Made by a program: the position numbers and the translations under genes
In this document: positions 33,588-41,845 of the stretch, piece by piece
How the letters are laid out: the number at the start of each line of letters is the position of its first letter
How positions within the stretch are numbered: the stretch's first letter is position 1
Notes under the pieces: model-generated
Database searches by the model: none
Told to the model about the DNA's origin: nothing
What the model saw: only the letters and a program-made list of their open reading frames with translations
NCBI RefSeq assembly: GCF_014763045.1
Contig: NZ_JACTAG010000002.1
Coordinates: 186,001-250,000, forward strand
Reading direction: 5' to 3'
Length of the DNA: 64,000 nucleotides
From: Sulfitobacter aestuariivivens
GTDB lineage: Bacteria > Pseudomonadota > Alphaproteobacteria > Rhodobacterales > Rhodobacteraceae

Positions 33588-34075
33588 AGCCCCACCTCTG
33601 CCAGGATAAAGTCGGCGATGGCGGCAGTGTCATTGAGATCAAAAACCGGCCGGTCCAGATCAAGCGGCGTGTCACTTGCCACTGCCCGCACAGTGGCATC
33701 ACCCGGCGCAATCAGGGGGTTCCCAGTGGCAAAGCGATGCGCCTCGACTTTGAGATGTGCGTCGCGCTTGTACCCTTCGATCAGCACCAGATCGACGGGT
33801 CTGAGGCGGGTCAGTAGCGCCTCAAGAGTGGGTTCCTCCTGGGCACGTAATTCCTGCAACAGGGCCACGCGGTTTCGCGAGGCCAGCAATACCTCAGAGG
33901 CACCCGCAATTCGGTGGCGATAACTGTCCTTGCCCTCGTGATCCACATCGAATGAATGGTGGGCGTGTTTGACGGTGGACACGCTGAAGCCGCGCCCGGT
34001 GATCTCTGTCACCAGCCTTTCCATCAGACCGGTCTTGCCCGCGTTTTTCCAGCCGACGACACCATAGAGCCTCAT
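33584..34075 (-). CDS. mobB: Molybdopterin-guanine dinucleotide biosynthesis adaptor MobB
   Basis: A 163-residue P-loop GTPase-like protein. GWKNAGKTGLMERLV is the Walker A region, TVKHAHHSFDVDHEGKDSYR the family core, and DLVLIEGYKR the MobB signature. It assists MobA in forming the guanine dinucleotide form of molybdenum cofactor. Its start overlaps the mobA stop by 4 bp and its stop overlaps the moeA start, giving a tight leftward operon. Confidence 0.95.
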   Translation of the reverse strand: MRLYGVVGWKNAGKTGLMERLVTEITGRGFSVSTVKHAHHSFDVDHEGKDSYRHRIAGASEVLLASRNRVALLQELRAQEEPTLEALLTRLRPVDLVLIEGYKRDAHLKVEAHRFATGNPLIAPGDATVRAVASDTPLDLDRPVFDLNDTAAIADFILAEVGL

Positions 34076-34683
34076 ATCATCGCCTCTGCCCGCGCCAGGT
34101 CATCGGGCGTGTTGACGTTGAAAAACGCAGCCTCGTCCGGAAAAAGTGCGGTGCGCCCTCCGTGCTGGTCGGTCCAGGCAACAACCTTGCGTACGCCACT
34201 GCGCAGGGCTGCTCGCAGGTCATGCCGCAGTGTCACCGGCCACAATCCAAAGGTCGGATGCCGGGCGGTGCCGCGCTTGGGGTCCGGAGTGACCGCAAGA
34301 GCAAGAGGTGCCGCCATACCCTCGCTTGCCAAAAGAAGTCGCGGCACGAGATCACAGGGGAAAAATGGCGTATCTGCCGCCGCTGTCACGATACAATCCG
34401 CCCCGCGCTCCGCCGCCCAGTCGAGCCCCGCAAGTACGCCCGCCAGGGGACCGGCATAGCCGTCTATGCTGTCAGCAATGACAGGCAGCCCCAGATCGGC
34501 AAAGCGGGCCGGATCGCCATTGGCGTTAAGCGCGAATTTGTCCACCTGCGGTGCCAGTCGCGCAATCACGGAGGACATCAGCGTCCCACCTCCAAGCCGC
34601 AAGAGACCCTTGTCACCGCCACCCATCCGCGTGGCCAGCCCGCCTGCCAGAATCACACCATGAGGCTGTTTCAACGCGCTCAT
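34072..34683 (-). CDS. mobA: Molybdenum cofactor guanylyltransferase
   Basis: A 203-residue nucleotidyltransferase. GVILAGGLATRMGGGDKGLL is the nucleotide-binding loop, DSIDGYAGPLAGVLAGL and TAAADTPFFPCDLV are conserved MobA segments. It transfers GMP from GTP to Mo-molybdopterin. It overlaps fdhD and mobB by 4 bp each. The presence of MobA implies bis-MGD enzymes such as formate dehydrogenase or DMSO reductase family members elsewhere. Confidence 0.95.
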   Translation of the reverse strand: MSALKQPHGVILAGGLATRMGGGDKGLLRLGGGTLMSSVIARLAPQVDKFALNANGDPARFADLGLPVIADSIDGYAGPLAGVLAGLDWAAERGADCIVTAAADTPFFPCDLVPRLLLASEGMAAPLALAVTPDPKRGTARHPTFGLWPVTLRHDLRAALRSGVRKVVAWTDQHGGRTALFPDEAAFFNVNTPDDLARAEAMI

Positions 34684-35591
34684 GCGCTTCCCTTTCGGCC
34701 CGATTTGCGCGGTTCTTCGGCCACTGAAGCGGGATCTGCGTCGCGTACAAGTCTATCTTCACCGCTGAGACAAACGAACCGTTGCCCGCGTAGCCGCCCA
34801 ATCAGGGTAAGTCCCACGCTCTGTGCAATTTCCACCCCCCATGCAGTAAAGCCAGAGCGAGAGGCGAGCACCGGAATGCCCATCATCGCGGTCTTGATCA
34901 CCATCTCGGATGTCAGCCGCCCGGTCGTATAAAGAATCTTGTCCTCTGGCGATACGCGTTCGGAAAGCATCCAGCCGGCAATCTTGTCCACCGCGTTATG
35001 TCGGCCCACATCCTCCATATAGACCAGCGGACGATCGCCCTGGCACAGAACTGTGCCGTGAATGGCCCCGGCCTCAAGATACAGGGACGGCGTGCGGTTG
35101 ATCCGTGCCGCCAGCGCATAGAGCCATGAGGTTCGCACAGGCGTGGCGGGCAGTTGCACGCTGTCCAGCCCTTCCATCATGTCACCAAAGACGGTGCCAA
35201 CGGCGCATCCTGATGTGCGGGTTTTGCGTTTGAGCTTGTCCTCATAGTCCGTCGCCCGCGCCGTCCGCACCACAACCGTTTCAAGCTCTTCGTCGAAATC
35301 AACGCCCGTTATGGCCTCACCGTCGCGCAACATGCGTTGATTGCGCAGAAAACCCAGGGCCAGATACTCGGGGTAATCCCCAATTGTCATGGCTGTCACG
35401 ATTTCCTGACCGTTGAGGAAAATCGTAAGCGGACGTTCCTCAACCACCCGAATAGTGGTCTCTACGCCATTATGATCCACGCCTGTGACCGCGCGCGCGA
35501 GGCCATCCCGACCAGGATCAGGGGCAATCAGATAGTCAGAGATGTCTGCATCGCGCGCCAATTGTATCCCCCCGAAGATAGCGGTAGTCAC
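34680..35591 (-). CDS. fdhD: Formate dehydrogenase accessory sulfurtransferase FdhD
   Basis: A 303-residue protein. The sulfur-carrying cysteine region is TRTSGCAVGTVFG. Also present are ALGFLRNQRMLRDGE, MEDVGRHNAVDKIAGWML and YTTGRLTSEMVIKTAMMGIP, all FdhD landmarks. It transfers sulfur from IscS to the molybdenum cofactor of formate dehydrogenase. The start is GTG at 35591. It heads the leftward fdhD-mobA-mobB-moeA operon, and is divergent from azlC across 23 bp, so their promoters must overlap the coding ends or lie upstream. No formate dehydrogenase gene is in the window. Confidence 0.95.
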   Translation of the reverse strand: MTTAIFGGIQLARDADISDYLIAPDPGRDGLARAVTGVDHNGVETTIRVVEERPLTIFLNGQEIVTAMTIGDYPEYLALGFLRNQRMLRDGEAITGVDFDEELETVVVRTARATDYEDKLKRKTRTSGCAVGTVFGDMMEGLDSVQLPATPVRTSWLYALAARINRTPSLYLEAGAIHGTVLCQGDRPLVYMEDVGRHNAVDKIAGWMLSERVSPEDKILYTTGRLTSEMVIKTAMMGIPVLASRSGFTAWGVEIAQSVGLTLIGRLRGQRFVCLSGEDRLVRDADPASVAEEPRKSGRKGSA

Positions 35592-35614
35592 CTTGGGTAA
35601 TCTAAAGGCATCCC

Positions 35615-36331
35615 ATGGCCATCACCACACCGAAATCCGCCTTTCTGAGGGGCTTGGCCGACGGCTTGCCATTTCTTTTGGTGGTCATCCCCTTCGCAAC
35701 CCTCTTTGGGATCCTCGCGACTGAGGCAGGCCTGAGCGTGCTCGAAACTCTGACATTTTCAGTGGTTGTCATTGCCGGTGCCGCACAGTTGACTGCCTTG
35801 CAACTGCTGCAGGAAAACGCGCCGACCGCAGTGGTGATCGCATCAGCACTTGCTGTGAATTTACGCATGGCAATGTATTCGGCCTCTCTGACACCCTATA
35901 TCGGCAAGGCACCACTGTGGCAGCGCGCGCTGGCGGCGTATCTGATGGTGGATCAATCCTATGTGGTCGCTGTTTCAAAGTTCGAACAGAGCCCCACGAT
36001 GACGCTGCCTCAGCGCATGGGCTACTTCTTTGGCGCAGTCGCGTCGGTTGCCCCGACGTGGTATGGCTTCACGCTGGTGGGGGCATTGGTGGGGTCACAG
36101 GTACCCGAGAGCTGGGCGCTGGATTTCGCGCTCCCGATAACCTTTTTGGCAATGATCGCACCCATGTTTCGCACAATGGCCCATGTGATCGCGGCACTGG
36201 TCGCTGTGGTGGTCAGCCTGCTCTGCGCAGATGTGCCATATTCGCTGGGACTGATCATCGCGGGATCGGCAGGCATGATGGCTGGTGCACAAACAGAGCT
36301 TTGGGTCGCCCGCCGGGCGCTACGTACATGA
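35615..36331 (+). CDS. azlC: Branched-chain amino acid exporter, large subunit AzlC
   Basis: A 238-residue membrane protein with the AzlC segments LRGLADGLPFLLVVIPFATL and LNLRMAMYSASL-type NLRMAMYSASLTPYIGKAP. It has about seven helices. With AzlD it forms a two-component exporter for branched-chain amino acids or analogues. The stop overlaps the azlD start (ATGA). Confidence 0.93.
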   Translation: MAITTPKSAFLRGLADGLPFLLVVIPFATLFGILATEAGLSVLETLTFSVVVIAGAAQLTALQLLQENAPTAVVIASALAVNLRMAMYSASLTPYIGKAPLWQRALAAYLMVDQSYVVAVSKFEQSPTMTLPQRMGYFFGAVASVAPTWYGFTLVGALVGSQVPESWALDFALPITFLAMIAPMFRTMAHVIAALVAVVVSLLCADVPYSLGLIIAGSAGMMAGAQTELWVARRALRT

Positions 36332-36651
36332 TTGATACGGCAATACTCTGGATCGTGATTATCGCGCTTGGGATGGGCAGTTTTATGCTGCGCTTTTCGT
36401 TTCTGGGATTTGTCGGCGCCCGAAATATGCCTGCGTGGCTGCTGCGGCACTTGCGTTATACGGCGGTGGCGATCCTGCCAGCCTTGGTCGCACCTCAGGT
36501 GTTCTGGCCAGCAGCCACTGACGGGCAGCTTGATCCGGCGCGCCTTGCAGCGGCGGCTGTAACGTTGAGTGTTGGTGTGATGACCAAGAATGCAGTAGCA
36601 GCGATTCTCGCAGGGGCGGGAGTGCTTTTTGCGTTGCTCAATCTACTCTAG
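36328..36651 (+). CDS. azlD: AzlD-family small transporter subunit
   Basis: A 107-residue protein with about three to four helices, including MGSFMLRFSFLGFVGARNMP and RYTAVAILPALVAPQVFW, typical AzlD landmarks. The ATG at 36328 is in the azlC stop. Its 3' end overlaps the convergent lipoprotein gene by 9 bp. Confidence 0.92.
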   Translation: MIDTAILWIVIIALGMGSFMLRFSFLGFVGARNMPAWLLRHLRYTAVAILPALVAPQVFWPAATDGQLDPARLAAAAVTLSVGVMTKNAVAAILAGAGVLFALLNLL

Positions 36652-37263
36652 GGTAGCCAGCTCGGCCGCGCGAACCGCGTCGATAACATCGCCCGCGTCA
36701 TTTTCATAAAGCCGGCTGGTCCGCACCCCGGGGAATGTCGCGACCTGCTCCATGAACTTTACCGGGTAATAGGTTCGATTGACGCTGCTGAACCCCTGGA
36801 CCTGCCGTAAAATATCGGTGGTGGCGTTGGCACAAAATGCGCCAGGCACCGCGCCATAGTTCACTGCCAGCTGCAACGCCTGCTCGGCCTGCGCATCTGT
36901 CACCGGGATTTCCTGCGTCACCACATGGTGACTGGCGCGGGCATGAGAGGATTTATAGGCGCGTACAAGGCCCGGAGAGGCCCCAAAGATCACATCGCCG
37001 CGCTCGACAACGGATGGGGCACGAAAAGATCCCGCAGGGTCAAACAGAACCGACTGCGAGCCCTTGATCAACATTGATGTATGTCCGCCGCTTCCGGTGC
37101 GGTTGTTGACCATCGTCATGATGGTCAGTGTCTTTGGCCCCGTATCACGGAAAGCGGCGGCAGCCACGCGATTATCCGGTGCATCCGGGCTTTGATCTAC
37201 CGAACAGGCGGCCAACAGGACAGCGGCCAGCAGGCCAAAAACAATACGCGGCACAGGCAACAA
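36643..37263 (-). CDS. Lipoprotein, possible papain-like/NlpC-type fold
   Basis: A 206-residue protein with a type II signal (VFGLLAAVLLAAC; lipidated Cys at about residue 20). The core has SGGHTSMLIKGSQSVLFDPA and, some 80 residues later, PGAFCANATTDILRQV. This His-then-Cys order with the YYPVKFMEQ ending recalls circularly permuted NlpC/DUF4105-like cysteine hydrolases; this is inference. It lies upstream of the azlD 3' end and 13 bp downstream of the small oxidase subunit gene. Confidence 0.68.
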   Translation of the reverse strand: MLPVPRIVFGLLAAVLLAACSVDQSPDAPDNRVAAAAFRDTGPKTLTIMTMVNNRTGSGGHTSMLIKGSQSVLFDPAGSFRAPSVVERGDVIFGASPGLVRAYKSSHARASHHVVTQEIPVTDAQAEQALQLAVNYGAVPGAFCANATTDILRQVQGFSSVNRTYYPVKFMEQVATFPGVRTSRLYENDAGDVIDAVRAAELATLE

Positions 37264-37276
37264 GCTCCGGCTTGGA

Positions 37277-37411
37277 TCAGCGAATGAAGACCAGCATCAG
37301 CACCAGCAATACAAAGATGATGACGACGGTTTTGGTGACAAAGGACATAAACCCATCAAAGGTCTTTTCCTGCTCGTCGATGTTCATGCTGCCATGTTCG
37401 TGATCGGCCAT
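37277..37411 (-). CDS. aa3-type cytochrome c oxidase subunit IV, 44 aa
   Basis: MADHEHGSMNIDEQEKTFDG followed by one transmembrane helix (FVTKTVVIIFVLLVLMLVF). The short His- and Glu-rich N-terminus with EQEKTFxGF is the signature of the bacterial CoxIV peptide seen with Paracoccus and Rhodobacter aa3 oxidase. It is a single-helix accessory subunit of the inner-membrane oxidase. The main cox genes are not nearby. Confidence 0.9.
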   Translation of the reverse strand: MADHEHGSMNIDEQEKTFDGFMSFVTKTVVIIFVLLVLMLVFIR

Positions 37412-37517
37412 TGCGAGTGTCCTTGAATCAGTGATTTGCAGTTGCGTATCGTAATGCCAGATCGATGTCACGAGGTCAAAACGGAACACTGATGATTGTG
37501 CCCACTGCAAAACACCA

Positions 37518-37574
37518 ATGGTTGGCGGGCCGGGGCGCAGAGATGCCGTATCTCGCCCCGGCCCCGCCAACCAT
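37518..37574 (-). terminator. Long imperfect hairpin after the FAD oxidase
   Basis: Left arm 37518-37537 pairs with right arm 37554-37574 with one bulged base, about 20 bp of mostly GC. An inner GAGAT/ATCTC pairing (on the minus strand) closes part of the loop. It starts 5 bases after the oxidase stop; on the minus strand TTGGTGTTTTGC follows. An efficient terminator for the leftward gene. Confidence 0.8.
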
Positions 37575-37578
37575 CTGA

Positions 37579-38973
37579 TCAGGTCTGTGGTTTGATGTTC
37601 TGGTTAAAGCGGAAACGATTCTGCGGGTCGTATCTGGTTTTGACATCGACCAATCGCTGGTAATTTTCTCCGAATGACGCCTGTGTCAGTGCATCGCTGT
37701 CTTCACCGTGACCAGCAAAGTTCAGATAAATCCTGTCTTGGTGACCATGGGTTTCTGAAGCCTTCCAGCCCCTGCGCGCCCACTCGATATTCCGGGCGTC
37801 TTCCTCGCTGTTTTCCCAAACACCGTCCAGCGAGTACATCCAGCCCATCGACCGATCCCCGAATGCTGTCGCTGCGGCGTCTATTTCCGCCGTCCGGCCC
37901 CCAAAGTTCCACAATGAGGACAGAGAATTGTCCGACGGTGCGTCCAGCGCATTTTGCATAGCCAGATCAATCATCTCATCCGACAGATCCGTGAGGTAGC
38001 GGGCTTTCCAATAGCACCGGAAGTCTCCGGCTGGCATCAGGGTGTCGAAAAGTTGCTGCACCTCGCAATACGCCATCCGACCAGAAAAATCTGTCACAAG
38101 GTCGCCCAACTCGCGCAAGGGCTGCAACAGCGCCTCGCCCCGGGCCGGATCACCGTTGTAGACACATGCCAACGTGAAAACGCGTTTTCCCCAGCTTTCC
38201 TCGGGGAAATCCTCGCCCCCCGCCGTCGAAAACTCGCAAAGGGATCCGACAACATCGCTGTGCTGCTTCAGAAAATCGCGCCAGGCCCGAATGGGTCCGG
38301 GCCCATCCTCGATCGCGTAGATCGGCGCTGCGAACATCACTTCGGGACCAATGGGGTGGAGCGCGAATTCAAATCGAACAACAACGCCGAAATTGCCTCC
38401 GCCCCCTTTCAGCGCCCACAGAAGTTCGGGGTTCTCGGTGGCGTCAGTATGAACCAGCGTGCCGTCCGCGATAACGACGTCCGCACCGACGAGGTTGTCA
38501 ATCGACAGCCCATGTTTGGCCCGCAGCCATCCGATCCCACCGGACAGGGTTAGCCCGGCGACCCCTGTGTCTGAGATCAGCCCCCCAGGTGTCGCCAGCC
38601 CATGTGCCTGGCTGGCGCTGTCTACATCGCGCCACAGCGCACCGCCTTCTATCGATGCAATTCGGTTTTCCGGATCCACTGAGACATGACGCATCGCCGT
38701 CAGGTCAATCATCAGACCATCATCGCACACCGCATGCCCCGCAACGTTGTGACCCCCGGCACGAATTGACACAGGCAGATCGAGCGCCGCCGCATGTTTG
38801 ACCGCCAGCGCGACATCTTCGGCATTCATGCATTGCACGATCATTTTAGGATGCCTGCTGATCATCCCGTTCCAGACCGCGCGCGCCGCGTCAAACTCCT
38901 TTGAGTCGGGCAGCAAGACCTGCCCCGCCAGCATACCAAGTTGCGAATTTCCGTCTGTCGTCGCACCATCCAT
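37579..38973 (-). CDS. FAD-linked oxidase, berberine-bridge-enzyme type
   Basis: A 464-residue oxidoreductase with a PCMH-type FAD domain. VSIRAGGHNVAGHAVCDDGL carries the histidine used for covalent FAD in this family. GGLISDTGVAGLTLSGGIGW is the second conserved segment, and the C-terminal BBE motif is in RYDPQNRFRFNQNI. The cysteine used for a second covalent bond in bicovalent members is not seen in the GVAGLTL segment, so attachment is probably mono-covalent or non-covalent. Substrates range from alkaloids to sugars. It is divergent from a GlxA-type regulator which may control it. Confidence 0.87.
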   Translation of the reverse strand: MDGATTDGNSQLGMLAGQVLLPDSKEFDAARAVWNGMISRHPKMIVQCMNAEDVALAVKHAAALDLPVSIRAGGHNVAGHAVCDDGLMIDLTAMRHVSVDPENRIASIEGGALWRDVDSASQAHGLATPGGLISDTGVAGLTLSGGIGWLRAKHGLSIDNLVGADVVIADGTLVHTDATENPELLWALKGGGGNFGVVVRFEFALHPIGPEVMFAAPIYAIEDGPGPIRAWRDFLKQHSDVVGSLCEFSTAGGEDFPEESWGKRVFTLACVYNGDPARGEALLQPLRELGDLVTDFSGRMAYCEVQQLFDTLMPAGDFRCYWKARYLTDLSDEMIDLAMQNALDAPSDNSLSSLWNFGGRTAEIDAAATAFGDRSMGWMYSLDGVWENSEEDARNIEWARRGWKASETHGHQDRIYLNFAGHGEDSDALTQASFGENYQRLVDVKTRYDPQNRFRFNQNIKPQT

Positions 38974-39116
38974 GGTTCATTCCTTTCCTTGTCTGCACTG
39001 ATGCTAGGCGACTGTCTGCGGCCCTATCAGTGGCAATTCAGTCAAAGCTACGGCATACTGGACACCTCTCTAGGGCAAATCTGCCAAAATCGTGCCATTC
39101 CAGACAGGATCAAGTT

Positions 39117-40160
39117 ATGGCCTCACAACGTAAACCTCTTATCGTCCTGCTGGCCGCGCCCGAAACGTCTGCTTCGGTCCTTTATGGACTATTCGACGTG
39201 CTGGTGTCTGCAGGAGCCGTCTATCCTGACATGGTGAATGGCGCGCCCGGCGACGAAATGCTTGATGTGCGTATCGTCTCAGCGGATGGGAAACCATTCC
39301 ACTGCATCGGCAACATCCCCGTTGAACCGCAAGCCGCAATTGGCGACATCGAACAGGCGGACGCCGTCATTGTCTGCGACATGTATACGTCGATCTACGA
39401 TGTCCCCAAAGGGCGGTATCCGCGCGAGGTCAGCTGGCTCAGGCAGGTTCATAATGCCGGGGCGCTCGTGGTTTCGGTCTGTTCCGGGTCGCTGCTGCTG
39501 GCCGAAACCGGACTTTTGGACAATCGGCAGGCAACGGCGCACTGGGCTTATCGCGACATGTTCCAGCGCCACTTCCCAAAGATCACCTTCCGAAACGAAT
39601 CTGTTCTTTGTCTGGCGGAAGAAGCCGACAGGATTGTCACCGCCGGAGGTGTCAGCGCCTGGCATGACCTGACGGTCTATCTGATCGCGCGGTACTGTGG
39701 ATATCGAACAGCTATCGAAACAGCCAAGGTGTTCCTGATCAGCGGGCATTCCGAAGGGCAATCACCCTATTCGGTCATGACGCGCCCGATGGAATCGACC
39801 GACGGGCCGATCACGGACTGCCAGGCCTGGATTGCAGATCACTACGCCACGGCCAAGCCTGTCGAAAAGATGGTCGCACGGTCGGGCCTGAATGCCCGCA
39901 CATTTTCGCGCCGCTTCCGCGCGGCAACAGGCTTTGCCCCAATCGAATACGTGCAAGCCTTGCGAGTGGAAGAAGCCAAACAGATGCTTGAGACAGATGA
40001 GATGTCAAATGACGATGTTGGCGCGGCAATAGGCTATGAAGACCCGGCGTCCTTTCGGCGCGTGTTCAAGCGTGGCACTGGGCTGTCGCCCGCTGCCTAC
40101 CGGAAGAAGTTTCGGCGTATCTCGCAGATCGCGCGGCCACACTGGGGCGCGCACACGTAA
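39117..40160 (+). CDS. GlxA-family AraC-type transcriptional regulator
   Basis: A 347-residue regulator. The N-terminal DJ-1/PfpI-like domain has ALVVSVCSGSLLLAETGLLD, the nucleophile-elbow Cys region, and the C-terminal AraC helix-turn-helix has SGLNARTFSRRFRAATGFAP and AIGYEDPASFRRVFKRGTGL. The start at 39117 (MASQRKPLIV) is chosen because longer frames run into the divergent oxidase gene. The 143-bp divergent gap must contain both promoters. It probably regulates the adjacent oxidase; the ligand is unknown. Confidence 0.88.
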   Translation: MASQRKPLIVLLAAPETSASVLYGLFDVLVSAGAVYPDMVNGAPGDEMLDVRIVSADGKPFHCIGNIPVEPQAAIGDIEQADAVIVCDMYTSIYDVPKGRYPREVSWLRQVHNAGALVVSVCSGSLLLAETGLLDNRQATAHWAYRDMFQRHFPKITFRNESVLCLAEEADRIVTAGGVSAWHDLTVYLIARYCGYRTAIETAKVFLISGHSEGQSPYSVMTRPMESTDGPITDCQAWIADHYATAKPVEKMVARSGLNARTFSRRFRAATGFAPIEYVQALRVEEAKQMLETDEMSNDDVGAAIGYEDPASFRRVFKRGTGLSPAAYRKKFRRISQIARPHWGAHT

Positions 40161-40199
40161 GGCGCCGCAAATGGCGCAGTTGGTGCATGGACCAAACCG

Positions 40200-40667
40200 C
40201 TACCGCTTTTCTTCTGCTTCCAGCTCTTCCACCAGCCGAAAGCCAATTCGGTTGGGTACGGCGTGGTCCACCGCTTTGGGCAGTGCGCGTAATATGACAT
40301 TCAGCTGACTTACGTGCTGAATGAGCTGCGTGCGTCCGCCAGCGGGATCTGAGCCATAAAAGGTCACGACATCCGGGTCGAAATATCCCATTCCTTCTAT
40401 CCGCAAAACCCCGGCATCAGCCCCGGTAAAGCCGATGGCCGCTTCATGATCACTGTCCAGCTGTTCCTCGAATTTCTTGAGGTAAAGCACCACGCGTTCA
40501 TACGCCCATTGTGCGGGGGACTTCTGAGCGGACGGCGTCTTGCTGACGGCCGTTGGGGTTTTTTCACTGCGCTCTATGCTGCCATCGGGGTTGCAGTGCA
40601 CCTCGTAAAGACACGGCAACACCTCGTCCTCGGCGGCCTCTGCCGATGTTGCGATCTTGTCATCCAT
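40200..40667 (-). CDS. DUF6173-like protein, 155 aa
   Basis: A soluble acidic protein. Features are a low-complexity N-terminal third, SPAQWAYERVVLYLKKFEEQ, DAGVLRIEGMGYFDPDVVTF and a C-terminal amphipathic helix HVSQLNVILRALPKAVDH. The layout fits DUF6173, an uncharacterised family known from Rhodobacteraceae; the assignment is from memory and moderate. It lies 3 bp downstream of the MBL hydrolase gene, so the two are probably co-transcribed. Confidence 0.65.
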   Translation of the reverse strand: MDDKIATSAEAAEDEVLPCLYEVHCNPDGSIERSEKTPTAVSKTPSAQKSPAQWAYERVVLYLKKFEEQLDSDHEAAIGFTGADAGVLRIEGMGYFDPDVVTFYGSDPAGGRTQLIQHVSQLNVILRALPKAVDHAVPNRIGFRLVEELEAEEKR

Positions 40668-40670
40668 GAC

Positions 40671-41741
40671 TTACCCCTTGCGCTGATAGACGAAAGCCCC
40701 GTCTTCCTCCCGGAGTGAGCGGTCGGCAAGGCCCGTCTGGTAAAGGTGGCTCAAATGCGCGACCGCTTCAACCAGCGCCAGTCCATACTCACCTTCGCCA
40801 ATCGCTCGTTTGAAGAGTGGCGCAAAACATTCAGCTGCGGCCTTGGGTTCTTCGATATACGCAAGCAACCGGCGCAACGCACCGTGATGGTTGTCGATAA
40901 GCTGCGACATGCGCTTGGGCAGGCCGGTAAACGGCAGCTTGTGCCCTCCCAGCACCAAATGATCGGCACGCGCAAGCGGGGCCAGACGCTCGCAGGCCTC
41001 AAGCCATTCGCCGATGGGGTCGGCCATCGGCTCTGTCGGATAGACGCCGACATTGGGGCTGATCGACGGCAGGATCTGATCGCCGGCAATTACCAGATCA
41101 TCATCCCTGCTCCAGAAGGTGGCGTGCTCGGGCGCATGACCATTGCCCATATGCACATCCCACGTGCGCCCGCCCATCGTGATGGTATCGCCCTGTTTAA
41201 TCCGGGTATAGCCCAACGGCAGGGGCGCCACGATGTCAGCAAAATTGAAAGGGCGGTCATTCTTGCGCTTTTCAAGGATGTCACTGTCCATACCTGACTG
41301 GCGATAAAAGCTGAGCGCCTCGGCGGGCGCGACGGCCTGTTCGTCCAATGTCAGCATCCGTGCCGTCAGCCAGGCGGTGCGTGTCGTCACCAACTCAGCA
41401 CCATGTTCGGTCTGAAACCAGCCCGCCAGCCCGACATGATCAGGGTGGTGATGTGTCACAACAACCCGCGACACCGGCCTGCCCCCCAGGGGTCCGGCAA
41501 TCGCAGCCTCCCAGATTGCGCGGGTCTTTTTTGATGCAAAGCCTGTATCGATCACTGTCCAGCTTTCGCCTTCATCCAGCGCATAGACGTTGACATGATC
41601 CAGTTTCATCGGCAGCGGCAGGCGCAGCCACAGCACACCGGGCGCGACTTCAACCGCTTCGGAGCCATCATTGGCAGGTGGGGTTGGCCAGGGGTATCTA
41701 AGACCCTCGGGTGGGTTTTCTTTAAGATGCGGCTTTGTCAT
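40671..41741 (-). CDS. Metallo-beta-lactamase-fold hydrolase
   Basis: A 356-residue protein with the zinc motif VTHHHPDHVGLAGW (HxHxDH), further metal ligands in GNGHAPEHATFW and the DLVIAGDQILPSISPNVGVY segment. A C-terminal winged-helix-like extension (RLLAYIEEPKAAAECFAPLF) is typical of the MBL proteins found beside beta-oxidation genes. The substrate may be a CoA- or glutathione-thioester (inference). It follows the acyl-CoA dehydrogenase gene by 104 bp. Confidence 0.87.
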   Translation of the reverse strand: MTKPHLKENPPEGLRYPWPTPPANDGSEAVEVAPGVLWLRLPLPMKLDHVNVYALDEGESWTVIDTGFASKKTRAIWEAAIAGPLGGRPVSRVVVTHHHPDHVGLAGWFQTEHGAELVTTRTAWLTARMLTLDEQAVAPAEALSFYRQSGMDSDILEKRKNDRPFNFADIVAPLPLGYTRIKQGDTITMGGRTWDVHMGNGHAPEHATFWSRDDDLVIAGDQILPSISPNVGVYPTEPMADPIGEWLEACERLAPLARADHLVLGGHKLPFTGLPKRMSQLIDNHHGALRRLLAYIEEPKAAAECFAPLFKRAIGEGEYGLALVEAVAHLSHLYQTGLADRSLREEDGAFVYQRKG

Positions 41742-41804
41742 CCGGCTCTACAGACCCTCATTCCATGCCAAGCGCAAGGGCGCAGGAAAAACAGCCGCCC
41801 CCGG

Positions 41805-41826
41805 CTTCATCTTTCCAAAAAACTCA
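41805..41826. repeat. Dispersed intergenic motif, degenerate copy D
   Basis: GGCTTCATCTTTCCAAAAAA followed by CTCACC resembles the motif at 18544, 44634 and 62216 but is the most diverged copy. It lies between two leftward genes. Confidence 0.4.
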
Positions 41827-41845
41827 CCTGCATCGCTTGCACCGC

